Origin: Nageia nagi
Taxonomy: Eukaryota; Pinophyta
Assembly (NCBI GenBank): GCA_050084985.1
Contig: JBITNC010000001.1
Coordinates: forward strand, 176,700,001-176,764,000
DNA length: 64,000 bases
Direction of reading: 5' to 3'
Shown here: piece by piece, positions 35,160 to 47,389 of the stretch
How the letters are laid out: every line of letters starts with the position of its first letter
Position numbering within the stretch: position 1 is the stretch's first letter
Translations under genes and position numbers: made by a program
Notes under the pieces: model-generated
What the model was told of the DNA's origin: nothing
The model's database searches: none
What the model saw: the letters and a program-made list of their open reading frames with translations, nothing else

Positions 35160-38100
35160 ATGGAATAAAAAAAATAATTAAATGGATAAATGAGTTTCAA
35201 AACTCAGATCTCACTTCACTACCTAGGATTGATTTATATCATTATCCCCTCAAACTAAATATGTATACAAAGCATACAAATAAATCACCATTCAAGTTTG
35301 AATTCGTGTGGATGATGTATATGAGCTTTAAAGAGAACTTGGAGGAATGGTAAAAATTTAATGTTCAAGGAACAACCATATATAGAATTTCCAAGAAGTT
35401 AGGAGAAATCAAGAGAAGATATAGGAAATGGAATAAACTTATATTCATAAATGTAGAAGAAAGGAAAAATGAACTTAAAGGGCAACTGGATGATATAGAG
35501 CACAAAATCCTATGGAAAGGAAGAGATGAGCAAAATGACAAAAGAGAAAAAGAATTTCTATCAGGTTATTATAACACTCTAAACCAACTAAAGGAGATGT
35601 AATGGATGCAAAAATCAAGAATTTCTTGGCTGAAGGAAGGGGATAAAAATACTACTTTCTTTAAAATGATAATATTTCAAATAAGAAGCTCAAACAAAAT
35701 TGTATATTTAAAGAAAGAAGGTGGAATGATGATTAATTAAAATAGGCAATAAAAAAATAAGTTGAAAAGTTTAATAAGAATTTGCTTCAGCTAGAGGAGA
35801 GGAACCGTTAGTTGTGCACCCTTACTTCATGCTTCTTAAAACTCTACTAAATAAAGTCAAAACACTCTAAATTTTTTATAACTTCTTCCTTGCCTAGTTA
35901 TTTGCCTATAACTAAGGTTTTGAGTCATCATCACCAAATTTGATAGGTTAAATATGTATCATCATAGAAACTATCCAAAATAGCACTTTTCTAAAGTCAT
36001 ATCCATGGGTGTGAATTACAACCCCCCATCATCAATTACACTTGCACCAATAGTTGAGCATTAAGTCACATATTTGTGAGGAAGAAGTTATAAAAAAATT
36101 ATAATGGTTTGAATTTATTAAGTTGAGTTTTAAGAGGTGTAAAATTATAATGCACCACTACTGGATCCTCTCCCCTATCAATAATATATTTAAAATTATT
36201 ACTTACAATTTACTTATTAACACAAAAATGTATAGAAGTTGATAATTTAATGCATAAGAATTTATAATTTAATGCACAAGTACTAGATCAAATATGTTAT
36301 ATGAATGAACAAATATATGATAATAACCCTCACAACCATTGGAACATGCTCAATTACTAGGTCCTTTCCCCTAGATCAAAGGTAAAACAAAAGTGCAATG
36401 GAATCAATCCTAAAGTATATCCCTAAGGTAATAGATCAAAACATGAATGGGATGCTAAAGAAAAAGGTATCAAAATAAGAGGTTAAAAAGACACAATTTA
36501 CAATGGAGAAGGATAAGGCTTTAAGTATGGATGGGTTTCTTGCTAGCTTCTTTCAAAAGAGCTTGGAGATTGTAGGTAATGAAGTATTTGAAATGATTTC
36601 TAAATTCTTCAAAAGAAAACATTTATTTAAAACATGGAATGCAAATTTCCTTGTTATAATTTCAAAAATATCAAAAGCAAAGAATATGAAAGAATATAGA
36701 ACAATTAGTTTATGTAATGTCTTATACAAGATAATCGCTAAGATCATGGTAGAAAGAATGAAGTAGTTAATGCTGATGATAATCTCAAAAGAGAAGGATA
36801 TGTTTGTATAAGGGAGGCAAATTACGTATGGGATTATGCTTATGCATGCAATTATAAACTAAATTAATGCTAAAAAATAGGAAGTTATTATGATTAAACT
36901 GGATATGGAGAAGGCTTATGATAGAGTATACTAGATTTTCCTAGACTCCATACTTCAAAGATTTGGTTTTGGAGATAAATAGAGGAAATAGATTTTATAA
37001 TGCATATCAACACCAATATTTTCAATCATAATCAATAGGGAACCAATGGGATATTTTGAATTAGTCAGAGGTTTGAGGTAAGGAGACCTAATATCACCTT
37101 ACCTATTGATTATAATGGAAAATGTGCTTGGAAGAACCATTAAAACATTCTATGAGAATAAGATAAACAAGGGAATACTACCAACAATTAATATTGTGAC
37201 CATGTTAACCACCATCAATGTTTAGATGACACAATCTTAGTGGGATAGGCAATTGAGAATAAAACAAAATAATTTAGAAAATTCTGAGAAGCTATGAAAG
37301 GGAAACCCATCAAAGAGTAAATATGAATAAAATAAAATTATATATGTTGAACTCTTCAGATCAAAGATAAAAAAATTAGTCAGAATACTAGGATGTAAGA
37401 TAAATGAAATCCCAACAAGGTATTTGGAAATGCCTCTCGTTATAGGTAGAGTTAGGACTAAATAATGGGATGATGTTCTCAAAAACATTATTTAAAAGCT
37501 GACAAGATGGAAAGGTAAAATGCTCACATATGCTTGTAAATTATTGATAATTAAACATACACTAAAAATCATCTTAATCTACAATGCTTTGATCTTCAAA
37601 TTACTGAACATAGCAGTAAAGAAAACATACAAAATTTGTAGGAGATTTCTTTGAGATGGAGGAACTAAAAAAACAAAGTTTTCTTTGATAGCATGGGATA
37701 AAATTTGCAAATATAAGGATAAGGGTGGATTAGATCTAAGTAAAATAATAAAGACTGATCAAGCATTAAGAGGTAAATTAGTATGGAAAATGGATATAGA
37801 GGAGGATACAAAGTGGATTAATATATACAAGGTAAAATATCTTCAAAATAAAAACTAAAAATATATATCCTAACTAAAAAAATACAATGGGGAATAGGAA
37901 CATGGGAATCAACATTCTTTTGGGAAGATGCATGGATAAGGGAGAAACCTTTAGTTTGCTATAAAAAACTAAGAAAAGGAGTAGAGTGGGCAATTAAAGA
38001 GAAAGGGAATAAAGTAAGTGAGTACTATAAAGAGCAAGAAATAAAATGGTGGATTAAAAACCATCATATAATAAAATTGAAGCATAAGATAAAGTAATTA

Positions 38101-39050
38101 TTAAAGAACTACAACAAAAAAATATAACATCCATAGAGGAAAAAGATAATCCAAAATGGATAAAAGAAAAAAAATGGAGTATACAATGTTAAGGATGCAA
38201 TAAGATGGTTGAGAAATGAGTAGTAAGAAATAAATAGAGAAGCATGAAAGAACATATAGCTAAAGGGAATAATTCCAAAACTAACATTATTCATGTGGAT
38301 TGTTGCACACAATAAGCTATTAACCATAGATAATTTAAAAAAAAAGGGGATTTTAGTTACCAAATGGATGTATCCTCTACCAATAGGAAAAAGAGACAAT
38401 AAGCCACATATTCATTCATTGTACATATACATAAAAAATATGAGAGAAAATCAAGCAAGATCTAAACTACTAGTGGCTACCACCATAAACAATGTAGGAA
38501 ATGTTGGTACAATGGCCAAAAATAACAAATAAAAGACGAATAAATTATTTTTTGAGCTTTGTTTTAATACATGTATTTTGGTAGGTGTGGAAACAAAGGA
38601 ATAATAAAGTCTTTTGAAAGAAAAAAGGATGAAGTAGAGCAAGTGCATAAAATTGTAAGAATAAGACTAATATAAAATATCAATGTATGTACAAATATTT
38701 TTGAAGACCTTAATCATTATAATTCATAGCCAAGTGGAGATGATAAATTTTAAAATAAGTATAAATAATCACCAACTCAAAATTAGAATTATTTCAAGAG
38801 AAGACAAGTAAGGAATAAACTACAAGTTGATAACCCAAGAGACTAAGAGAATGGCCAAGGTATGATGCATATAAAAATGGGATATTACTTATAACATGAA
38901 TACAAGGATAACTTGGTGGAGGATAAGTACTACCAACATTAATTACAAAAATTATAAAGGTAATCAATGTGAGATAAGGGCTCATAAAGAAGCACTGCAA
39001 ATAATTTTGCATAGAAGTAAGAAATGAAAACATAGAGAGGAGGAGTCACT
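35160..39050 (+). mobile_element. Degenerate L1-type LINE (non-LTR retrotransposon), 5' truncated
   Basis: Plus-strand frames give an L1 ORF2 in order. The end of the endonuclease and linker (SPFKFEFVW near 35287) comes first. RKWNKLIF and SRISWLKEGDKNTTFF follow (near 35425-35660). The reverse-transcriptase start DKALSMDGFLASFFQK lies at about 36509-36556, then ISLCNVLYKIIAKIM (about 36698-36745), IKLDMEKAYDRV (about 36895-36930) and RGLR.GDLISPYL (about 37068-37110). The C-terminal part gives LIAWDKICKYKDKGGLDLS (near 37685-37742) and the zinc-type zf-RVT block MWIVAHNKLLTIDNLKKKG (about 38293-38349). An RNase H-like tail beyond 38800 is faint. The YxDD region (about 37200-37240) is scrambled. 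Dozens of stops and shifts show it is old. The endonuclease is mostly missing or unreadable, and no poly-A end could be fixed. Confidence 0.85.
35794..36175. mobile_element. 382-bp foldback MITE inserted in the LINE (TA target)
   Basis: The ends form long inverted repeats: GAGGAGAGGAACC (35794-35806) against GGGGAGAGGATCC read inward from 36175. Matching continues through TCTTAAAACTC, AATAAA(G/T)TCAAA and TTTTTTATAACTTCTTCCT for about 100 bp, at roughly 80% identity. TA lies on both sides (35792-35793 and 36176-36177), as in Tc1/mariner-derived MITEs. It splits the LINE frame between residues upstream and downstream of the first reverse-transcriptase block. No transposase is encoded. I cannot name its family. 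Confidence 0.75.
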
Positions 39051-39984
39051 AAGGAGGAAAAACATGGGATAAAAATTAGTTAAAATAGAACAAACAATAA
39101 CTAAAATTTTTAAAAGAGATCAACAATCATGGTAGGTGTTGTGTGAAGGAGGGACAGTGAAATTTATGGAAGCATAGAATGAATTCTACCCACAAATATC
39201 ATTGATGGTGGGAAGATCATGGTATAGAGGAATATGAAAGGTTAATGAATTGGAATTTGAATTCAATGAGGAGATTTTAGCATAAGTAATCCACATGAGG
39301 AATGAAGGAAAAGAGATTAAAAGAGAGGAAAAGTTAAACAAATTAGAAGAAATTGCCAAGTTCAAACAATTAGGGGAGGAATTTGAGAAATATGGAATAG
39401 GGTATCAAAGAAAAAGCCTATAATGACTATGATATGGAGTAGCTAAAGAGATTATGTAGTATGTAACTATTTAAGGGATACATAAAGTAGTTTTATCTTA
39501 CCATTTTGGTATTTTAAATAATTTTAAGCATTCAAAGTAAGAGAAAGTTAATTTTCCCTAATTCATACTGCATTCAATGGAGATATCAATCATAAAGTTT
39601 AAAAAAAATAAAATTAACATACCATTGCACCAATAGATTATCAAACTAGTATATGATACAACACTAGATAAACACCCAAAAGGTAACCCTAAAGTGCAAA
39701 CCCAAGAGGAAGAAGAGGACACTCCTCTAGCATAATTCTTAAATGAAAAGGGGATGGTAAGGAAAAAGGGTGGAAGAGTAGCAATATAGTAGACCCAAAA
39801 TGACAAGGACCAAGATAAGAATGAGGCAAATAAAAAAAGGAAAGATAAGTTATTTTATTTAATTATGCTTACATAATGCTTACTTTCATATTATGTTATT
39901 TCTCAATGTTAATATGTGCTTATAGTTATAAATTACTAGTTTGATAAGTTGGAAATCATGCTTGACATATTTAATTTGAGAGGA
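39051..39984. other. Spacer between LINE and Gypsy-A
   Basis: Purine-rich on the plus strand. It may contain the far 3' part of the LINE, but no motif can be read. Nothing else is recognised. Confidence 0.35.
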
Positions 39985-41008
39985 TGATCCAAAATGGATC
40001 ACATATAATGAAGAAAAAATATAGTTGGAGTGAGGAATTGGTACATTCTCATGCTTGGGTGGTATTTGGAATATTTTTCCTTTTTTTTTATGGAAATTTG
40101 TGACTAGAAAATAGTCATAAAATAGATCAATCATCTTTGGGAAGGCATCACATTTGATAGAGATGTTCTATTAAGTTGATTATTTTTCATTTGATAGTTC
40201 TCAAAAATACCTTTCTAATGAGTATATGCATGCCCAACATTTTTTAATTTTTGATCACCATCAGGGCATTTTCCATAGAATTATCAAAACTACCAACACC
40301 AATGTTGATAGTAGCACTCGCACTAGTATTTTTGAAAAAATTGGATGTGAAATTTTAAATTTGGTTGGTTTAGAATTATAGTATATCAAATATAATTCCT
40401 TGAACCAATAATTACTTAATAATACCAATGTTAAACATTGGATAAAACTTAGCATAGTAACCCAATGACCCAACACCTGAGTGGACACCTAACTCTATCA
40501 ACGTTAACATTGATGTTAGCACCAACACTGAGGTTAGCATCAACACTTGAGAAACAAGACATGTATGGGTAGAAGCTGAAATTATTATAGTTTTTTTGGA
40601 GCCATTTTGGAATTTGAAAGGTAATTTTAGTCAAACAAACTTCATTTTCAAAGTAAATACTCCCTCTTGGAACTTGTTGGGGGGATAGAAAAAGATTATA
40701 TTATTGTAGAGGTTAGGAAAATATGTAGGAAAAGATACAAGCCTAGGAGTAAAAAAAAGAGAGTCTCATTTTAGTTATAATGTATTCTCTATGCAATAAT
40801 AATATCTGAATGCTCTTTAATCTGACTATATTTCTATGTTATCTTCATTTTGTATGAATGTAGTGTAGAATACTATTTTTATACAGATGTATATGAATCA
40901 ATCTTTGCATTTATACACTAGGGAATATAGATTAGAAAAAAATATAAGTTTTTCAAATCTACATTGGAGGATCTAATAATGCTACAAACATTTGGTGATT
41001 ACAAATCA
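39985..41008 (+). repeat. Gypsy-A 5' LTR (1024 bp)
   Basis: TGATCC start and AAATCA end. Contains repeated AACATTGATGTTAGCACCAACACT-type words near 40500-40550 that are missing from the right LTR, which explains much of the length difference. Confidence 0.8.
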
Positions 41009-41010
41009 AG

Positions 41011-41022
41011 TGGTATCAGAGT
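41011..41022 (+). other. Gypsy-A primer-binding site
   Basis: TGGTATCAGAGT, complementary to the 3' end of plant initiator-Met tRNA; perfect over 11 bases. Confidence 0.85.
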
Positions 41023-41059
41023 TAGATGAGATTGTGATAGGGTATTTGTTAACTTTATT

Positions 41060-42050
41060 ACAAAATTATTACTTTATATGCCTATGACTAGATATATAAA
41101 GAGTGAAGAATATTTAAATGAGGTTGACCTTGATATTGAATCGAAAATTTTGTTGTGGTAAAGATAAATAACTATGGAGAATGATGATTTGAGGAGGAAG
41201 ATTGAAGGTTTGGAATCATTACTCAAAGACTTGGTGACAACAATTGCAAAGTTGAAGACCAAATGTGTAACAAGGGAATGAAAGATTTGAATGTTCACAT
41301 TAAACTATGAAGAAGTTTCCTTTGAAGTTAGAAGTGAATTTTGATCTCAAATCCTTCAAAGGAGAGACTAATATTGAAAAATTGTACCAATGTTTGAAAT
41401 AACTAGAGGTATTTTTAAGACTATAAAAGGTTGAAAGTGATAAGGAAAAGATTGAGATTACTACTCTCAAACTTGAAGGACATGATTTGGTTGGTGGGAA
41501 GCATACTATGATGCTATAAAAAATGATGAATAATTCCTATTACAAGTTGGAGAAAAATCAAATAATTGTTACTAGACCAATTTTATCCTCTTGGTCATCA
41601 ACAAAAGCAAATAATGGAATGATTCCATTTTAAAAAAGAAAAGGGACAAAGTGTCCAAGAATATACAACTAAGTTCAAGAAGAGGGTTGCATTGATTGGG
41701 GTTTCTTTGAAAAATTAAGATATTATTCTCAAATATATTGGAGGTTTGCATAGTTACCTTCAACATACTTTAATGCTTTTTAATCCTTTAGATTTGGATT
41801 AGGTTTATGTTCAAGTACAACACTTGGAGGATCATGGTAAGGATAGTAAGGAAAAGTAAGAATACAAGAAGAAGCCACCAAAAAGGCAATCTTAATGTTG
41901 CAACAAAGAAGAAGGATGGAGATGAAAAAGAGAAGACTCAATGCTTGAATTGCAAGAAGATAAGGCCTGAGGAAGATAAGCGTTGGTATACACATCTTGA
42001 TCTTATACCAAAATGGTTTAAGGATAAACCTAAAAAAGGAAGGTAATGCT
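41060..42050 (+). pseudogene. Gypsy-A gag remnant
   Basis: Readable in shifting frames: a coiled-coil-like start (DDLRRKIEGLESLLKDL near 41183-41235), a capsid part (SFKGETNIEKLYQCL near 41351-41400, then EYTTKFKKRVALIGVSL near 41660-41710) and a Lys-rich end with Cys pairs near 41940-42000. Several stops and shifts. The order and spacing of VEKL/IEKL and IGG(L)H blocks match the gag of the 6834-8263 element. Confidence 0.7.
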
Positions 42051-42189
42051 AGCACTCATAGTAGCACCAACATTGGGTAAAGAGGAAGTTTCAATGGTAT
42101 AAGACTCATTAGATATTGAAGAGACATTAAATTGAATGGTTACTAGTGGCCCATTCTTAAAAGATGAAGAGGAGTAGAAGAAAACTTAG

Positions 42190-42552
42190 TTGTTCTACAT
42201 CAAGGTCCATGCCAAGAAGACCAAGATTGATACAATTATTGATCCTAGTTCTCAAACAAACATGGCTTTAAAGGACCTTGTACAAAAGTTAGGTTTGGAG
42301 ATATTTCCTCATTCACATTCGTATCCACTTGGATGGGTGAGCAAGATGACCATGATGCAAGTCACACAACAATGTAAGTTGAGATTTGCTATAAATGTTG
42401 AATACATTGATGAAGTTATCATTGATGTTGTACCTCTTGATATTGCTAGAATAGTGTTGGGAAATACTTATTTATATGATAAGGATGCTATTTATTATAG
42501 AAGGGAGAATACATATAAGTTTGTTAAGGATGGTAGGAAGTTTGTAGTATAG
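42190..42552 (+). pseudogene. Gypsy-A retroviral-type aspartic protease, active site altered
   Basis: A 120-codon open frame resembles gypsy aspartic proteases. It carries TIIDPSSQTNMALKDLV, where the catalytic Asp-Ser/Thr-Gly triad should stand; here the triad reads Asp-Pro-Ser. This is followed by YPLGWVSK, then IDVVPLDIARIVLGNTYLYD and YRRENTYKFVKDG, the usual second half with the substrate-flap and VxLG-type segment. It lies directly after gag, as in the family. Without the Gly the enzyme should be inactive. The frame remains open from the start at 42190, but the true protein would have begun upstream as Gag-Pro. Confidence 0.75.
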
Positions 42553-43553
42553 TCTCATGTTGGGAAAAATGCAAATTCTTCTATCATAGCAAGAAATATG
42601 AAAGATATTATCAATGCATCAAGAAAACTAACTATAGATGCCTAAAAATGAATTCTTATTATTAAATAATTTATTTTTATTGCATAAAGAGATATTTATT
42701 GTAAAAGGGGTTGAAATATACATAAGATAATGTAATCAATATAAAAGGACCACTAAATAATGTAAGTGGTGTCAAATGTCTATAAGGGCATAATGAACTA
42801 TGTAATATGCAATGATACCAAGGAAAAAATAAGATCTAGATGTTGCTATAAAAGAATATCAAAGGAAATGATTCATCATAAGCAAATCATCATTAATTGG
42901 ATAGGAGAATACATGCATATTATATATATGAATAACATTGATATTTTGTAACACCAACTATCCATGGATTTGTTATTTACCCTTTGTTGCATTTCTTACA
43001 TCTTAATTTCTGTATATGATTCTAAGTATTTCATTACATCGATGATGTGTGGACCCTAAGGATATCGATGTTGTTGTTCTAATGATTGCATGGATGATAA
43101 TTGCATGTGAGTGTTGATTATAGTTTATTTCTTTAGATTTGATGAAGGTAAATATTTATGGTTGTTTTAACTGGTATATTTCAGATGTATACTTAAGTAT
43201 TTGATTTGTATAAAAATAGTGCTATGCTTATATCATTATGCATTATTTTCTATCTACACTAACACTTAAGATGCTAAAGCACCAAGAGGATAAGAAACCA
43301 TTAGTTTTTCAGTCATGTAGCAACAAGTCCATATAAAAGAAGAAAAAAGGAATCAATATGGGGGTAAAAGGAGGTGAAAGACTCTACTCACCATGCATGC
43401 CTACTTGGGGATTTATGTCATGGAATCATTGGATGGTTCCAATACATCCAACATGGGGTCAACAATGGTATAAGTTTTCTTGGGGAATCGTTGTTCCTCA
43501 TCCTTATATTTTTTAAGCATTTGGAGACCAAATTCCTCCTTAATGGGGATAAG
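42553..43553 (+). other. Gypsy-A region where pol would be expected
   Basis: About 1 kb of AT-rich sequence with no reverse-transcriptase, RNase H or integrase motif on either strand. A purine run (GGGGATAAG) stands at 43545-43553, immediately before the 3' LTR, and is a plausible polypurine tract. Confidence 0.6.
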
Positions 43554-44484
43554 TGATCCAAAATGAATCATATATAATGAATAAAAAATATTGTTAGAGT
43601 GAGGAATTGGCACATTCTCATGCTTGGGTGCTATTTGGAACATTTTACCATTGGTTTATGGAAATTTGTGACTAGAAAATAATCATAAAATAAATTAGTC
43701 ATATTTGGGAAAGAATAAATTCTTATAAAGATGTACAATTGAGTTTATTCTTTTTCATTATATAGTTCTTAAAAATACCTTTCCAATGAGTATATGCATG
43801 CTTACCTTTATCGAAGATTTGATCACCATCCAAGGAATTTTCCATAGAACTGTCAAAACTACTACTACCAACACTAATAGTAGCACTTGGGCTAGTGTTT
43901 TTTTGGTATTTGGGTATGAAATTTTGAATTTGGTTAGTTTAGTATCATAGTAAATCAAATATTATTTCTTGGATCAATAGTTACTTAATAAGACCCACAT
44001 TAATGTTGGATAAAACTTGACATAATGACCTGATGACTTGGTACCTAACCCAACACCCGAGTAGACACCTGACTCTCGTTAGCTCTAATGCTTATTTAAG
44101 TCGAATAGACTTCATTTTCAAAGTAAATACTCCCTCTTGGAACTTGTTGGGGGAATGAAAAAAAATTGTATTATTCTAGAGACTAGGAGAGTGGATTTCA
44201 TTGCATGGGAAAATATACAATCCTGGGAGTATAGAACAAAGAGTCTCCTTTTGGTTGTAATGTATTCTCTATGCAATAATAAGATCTGAATGCTCTTGAA
44301 TTTAGCTATATTTCTATGTTCTCATCATTTTGAATGAATGTAGTTTAGAATGCTATTTTTATATGGATGTATATGAATCAATCCTGCATTTATACATTAG
44401 AGAATATATTAGAAAAAATATAAGTTTGCCAAATTTGTATTTGAGGATCCAAAAATTGTACAAGCATCTAGTGATTACAGATCA
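43554..44484 (+). repeat. Gypsy-A 3' LTR (931 bp)
   Basis: TGATCCAAAATGAATC start and ACAGATCA end; collinear with the left LTR with substitutions and several indels. Confidence 0.8.
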
Positions 44485-44539
44485 TAGGAGAGAAGAGGTG
44501 AGATGATGCAAGAAAAGATACCCATGTAGAAGTTATTCT

Positions 44540-46000
44540 TTCATATTTTATGTAAATGTAATCTTGTCAAATAATTATTATACTCTATATTATTTCTCAT
44601 TTTGCAGAATACATATTTATTAAGGCTTAACACCTAAAAATTGCATTTGGAATAAAAGTCTCCAAGGCATTTTTTTTCTCAAAAATCCAAGAATAAAGAG
44701 TCTAAAAAGAGGGAGAAGCCATATTTTTTTTCTTTCTATTAAAATTATTGATCCAATTTCTATAGTTGTGCATATTCATTCTATTTTTACACACTTGAGG
44801 ACCTCCAAACCATACCTTTTCTATACATATCCTATGATCATTTATATCAATTATATTCATTATTATGGGTATTGAAGCTAGAAATTTTTAAATAAGATTG
44901 TTTCATATTCATGAGCATATGATATTGAGAAAATGTTGCTTTGGCATATTCCATCTTCATTAGTATCTGATGTTGAGAAAATATTACATTGGCATGTTTT
45001 ATTTGCATTGGCATGTTCCATTTGTATTAACATGTTCCATCTTCATGGGAATATGATGTTGAGAAAATATTGCATTATCATGTTCCATCTTCATGCTCTT
45101 ATAAATATCTTACATGCATTTGGGCCCATTTTGAGATATATTTTGGTATTCTTTTTCTACAAGCATATGATTTTTAGAAATTTGATATATTAAACACCAA
45201 ATTGTGATTTTAGACACTTCCTTTGGTCTAATGGTGGTCTAATTATACAAGAATGAAAAACATAGTTTCTCATTTTTAATAGGTTTTTTTACAACAATCA
45301 AATTATATTTTAAGTCATGTTTTTGGACATGAATATTATGTAATGTAGGTGAAATATGAACATAAAGATAAGTATAATAAGACTCAAATATGATCTACAA
45401 ATATGGTAAGTACACAAGCATGTTTTTTATATGTATATTTTCACATATTATGTTATCAAATAACTCCCTAACCTTGTGTATTATTTCATATTTTGCATAT
45501 ATGTCTATAAAGGCCTTGTGTATTTTATTTATATATTTATAATAGTAGTTATTATTTACAATCCTATGCTTGTCATAATCTCATTGTTGCTTATAATTCA
45601 CACATGCATAAATGAATCTAGTATGGTGGAAGATATGCTAGAGGGTTATCTCTAGGAGTTACGCTAGATGCAAGATCATACTATAGGAACATACAAAATG
45701 AAGGATTCATTTACTATATGTTCTTGCATTTGGCACAAATCCTAAGGTGAAGCAAGTAATGGAGAGGAAAGGATTGTTGCAAAGTGTTATTAAACTATTT
45801 ATAATTAAGAATAAATATAAATATTATACTGTAAGGGTTTGTTACTAAGTACTTCATTATATCAAAGAGTTTAAGGGAATATTTGTTGTAGCTATGAATT
45901 TCATATCCTATAATCATTTCATTCCATGAAACTATGTTTGGGAATTTAGGTAGGCACATGGAGAGTTATTAGGTAGGAACTCAAAATGCTCTAAATGCCA
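44540..46000 (-). pseudogene. Decayed PPR gene fragments, minus strand
   Basis: Minus-strand phrases include FIDIYAKYEIIHKVRELFDN (plus positions about 45452-45515) and SWNEMIIGYEIHSYNKYSL with KLFDIM (about 45845-45930), clear PPR L/S-type repeats. A weaker one is near 44555-44620. The DNA around 45845-45930 closely matches 32880-32960 in the first PPR block, so these are paralogous copies. Stops and gaps are frequent. The segments in between (44700-45200) are simple AT-rich sequence with a repeated CATGTTCCAT(C/T)TTCAT word. Confidence 0.65.
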
Positions 46001-47389
46001 CTCATATTAGCAAATTTAAAAATATCAAAATGCACATTCTAAGCTCTCCTCTCCTTTATTCCATCCCCTTTGTAAAATCAAAAAACTTGAAATGTCTAAT
46101 AACTTTATAAGTGCCTGATAAATCATTATAAATGCATTATTAACCTTCTTGGTCATCTAGGCTATCTTGAGGAAGTTTGCTTATTTTTGACAAGTTTGTT
46201 ATTATAGTCACATAAACACATATATAAATATAATAAGATTCAAATATGATAAAATGATCAAGAATACATGTATGATAAAGAATTAAATAATTATTCTTAA
46301 GTGAATAAAATATTATATACAATTTTAGTTATTCTCAAATGATTCAAATATGCTTTACAATACTGCTATGAGCTAGGAAATGAATGAGCCCAAGATATAT
46401 TCCCTTATTTTCATCTCATCATTCTACCTATATAACACAAAACCCACTAGGGAACTTCATGTTTTTTTCTATATTTGGCTAAGTATTATAAGCATATTTT
46501 TGCCAACTTACCACTTTTGGATTGGGTTGAAAAATTCATTTCCTTCTCCAAGCTAGTTTTTGGATCATATGGTTCTAATCATTTCATATCATATGGTTTA
46601 TTTAGATATTTTAATGGGAGGTCTAAATTTGTTGGAGGTTTCAAATAACATATTTATCCTTTCATAAGGTTTCATATCATATGTTGGTGCATTTAGATAA
46701 TTTCATATTATAAGTTGCACTTGATCAATTTGGTGTACTTAGATTATTTCATATCATATGTTGGTAATTTAGATCATTTCATATCAGATGGTGCACATGG
46801 ATAATTTCATATCATATGGTGTATGCGGATCATTTCATATCCATGTACTAAACCACTATACAGGTGTGGTTAGGCCTTCCTTCAAGTGCCACCAATCTTG
46901 GACTAGAATGAGTAAGATAAGAGATCAAATGATGTCTGGTTAGTTCCACTGGGCTATCCTTTAGAAGCCCATGGATAACATTATGATTGAGCTTAGGTGC
47001 CTTGAGTAACTAAGAATGATGTAGTATAGAAGAACATTCCATCATATTTTCTATAGAAAATATGATAAAATGTGCTTCCAAACTACACCTATTTTTTAAA
47101 ATGTATTAAATATTAAGAGGCAATTTTAAAGCATCCCATTAAATTATATAAGGATGGTTATAAATCGCCTCTTTAAGTACTAATATGGTAGTCTCAAATT
47201 GTCCCTTATACTTCCTAAGGTGGTAGTTTTTAACTACCTCACATAATTTAAGGGTGCAAGTTATAACCACACCATTATAACCTTCAATGATGATTTATGG
47301 TACCATAAGCTAACATATATTAACCATTACAATAGATAACAAACTTTTAGTGACATGAGCTTAGATGATGATTGAATAACCACTAGTAA
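46001..47389. other. AT-rich spacer with a CATTTCATATCATATG-type short repeat
   Basis: No gene. Between about 46580 and 46845 the words ATCATTTCATATCATATG(G/T)T recur seven or so times at irregular spacing. Between 47100 and 47290 there are GGTGGTAGTTTTTAACTACC-like inverted words resembling those at 30.7-31.3 kb. Confidence 0.4.

Larger units (their letters stand above)
39985..44484 (+). mobile_element. Gag-protease Ty3/gypsy element lacking pol (Gypsy-A)
   Basis: Two long direct repeats, 39985-41008 and 43554-44484, start TGATCCAAAATG and end GATTACA(A/G)ATCA. They are perhaps 80-85% identical by eye with many indels. A perfect plant initiator-Met primer-binding site (TGGTATCAGAGT) begins at 41011, two bases after the left LTR. 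A purine run precedes the right LTR. The flanks GAGGA (39980-39984) and TAGGA (44485-44489) fit an aged 5-bp target duplication. The internal region is only about 2.5 kb and encodes gag and an aspartic protease; no reverse transcriptase or integrase is seen. It is a non-autonomous or internally deleted relative of the 6834-8263 element. Confidence 0.85.

Noticed and set aside
30698-47352. A CACTA-type DNA transposon spanning 16.6 kb (CACTATACTAAAAA at 30698, TTTTAGTG at 47352, similar GGTGGTTTTAAAC words near both ends)
   Set aside because: The 3-bp flanks do not match (TTT and ACA), the inverted ends agree only over five bases, and no transposase is recognisable between them.
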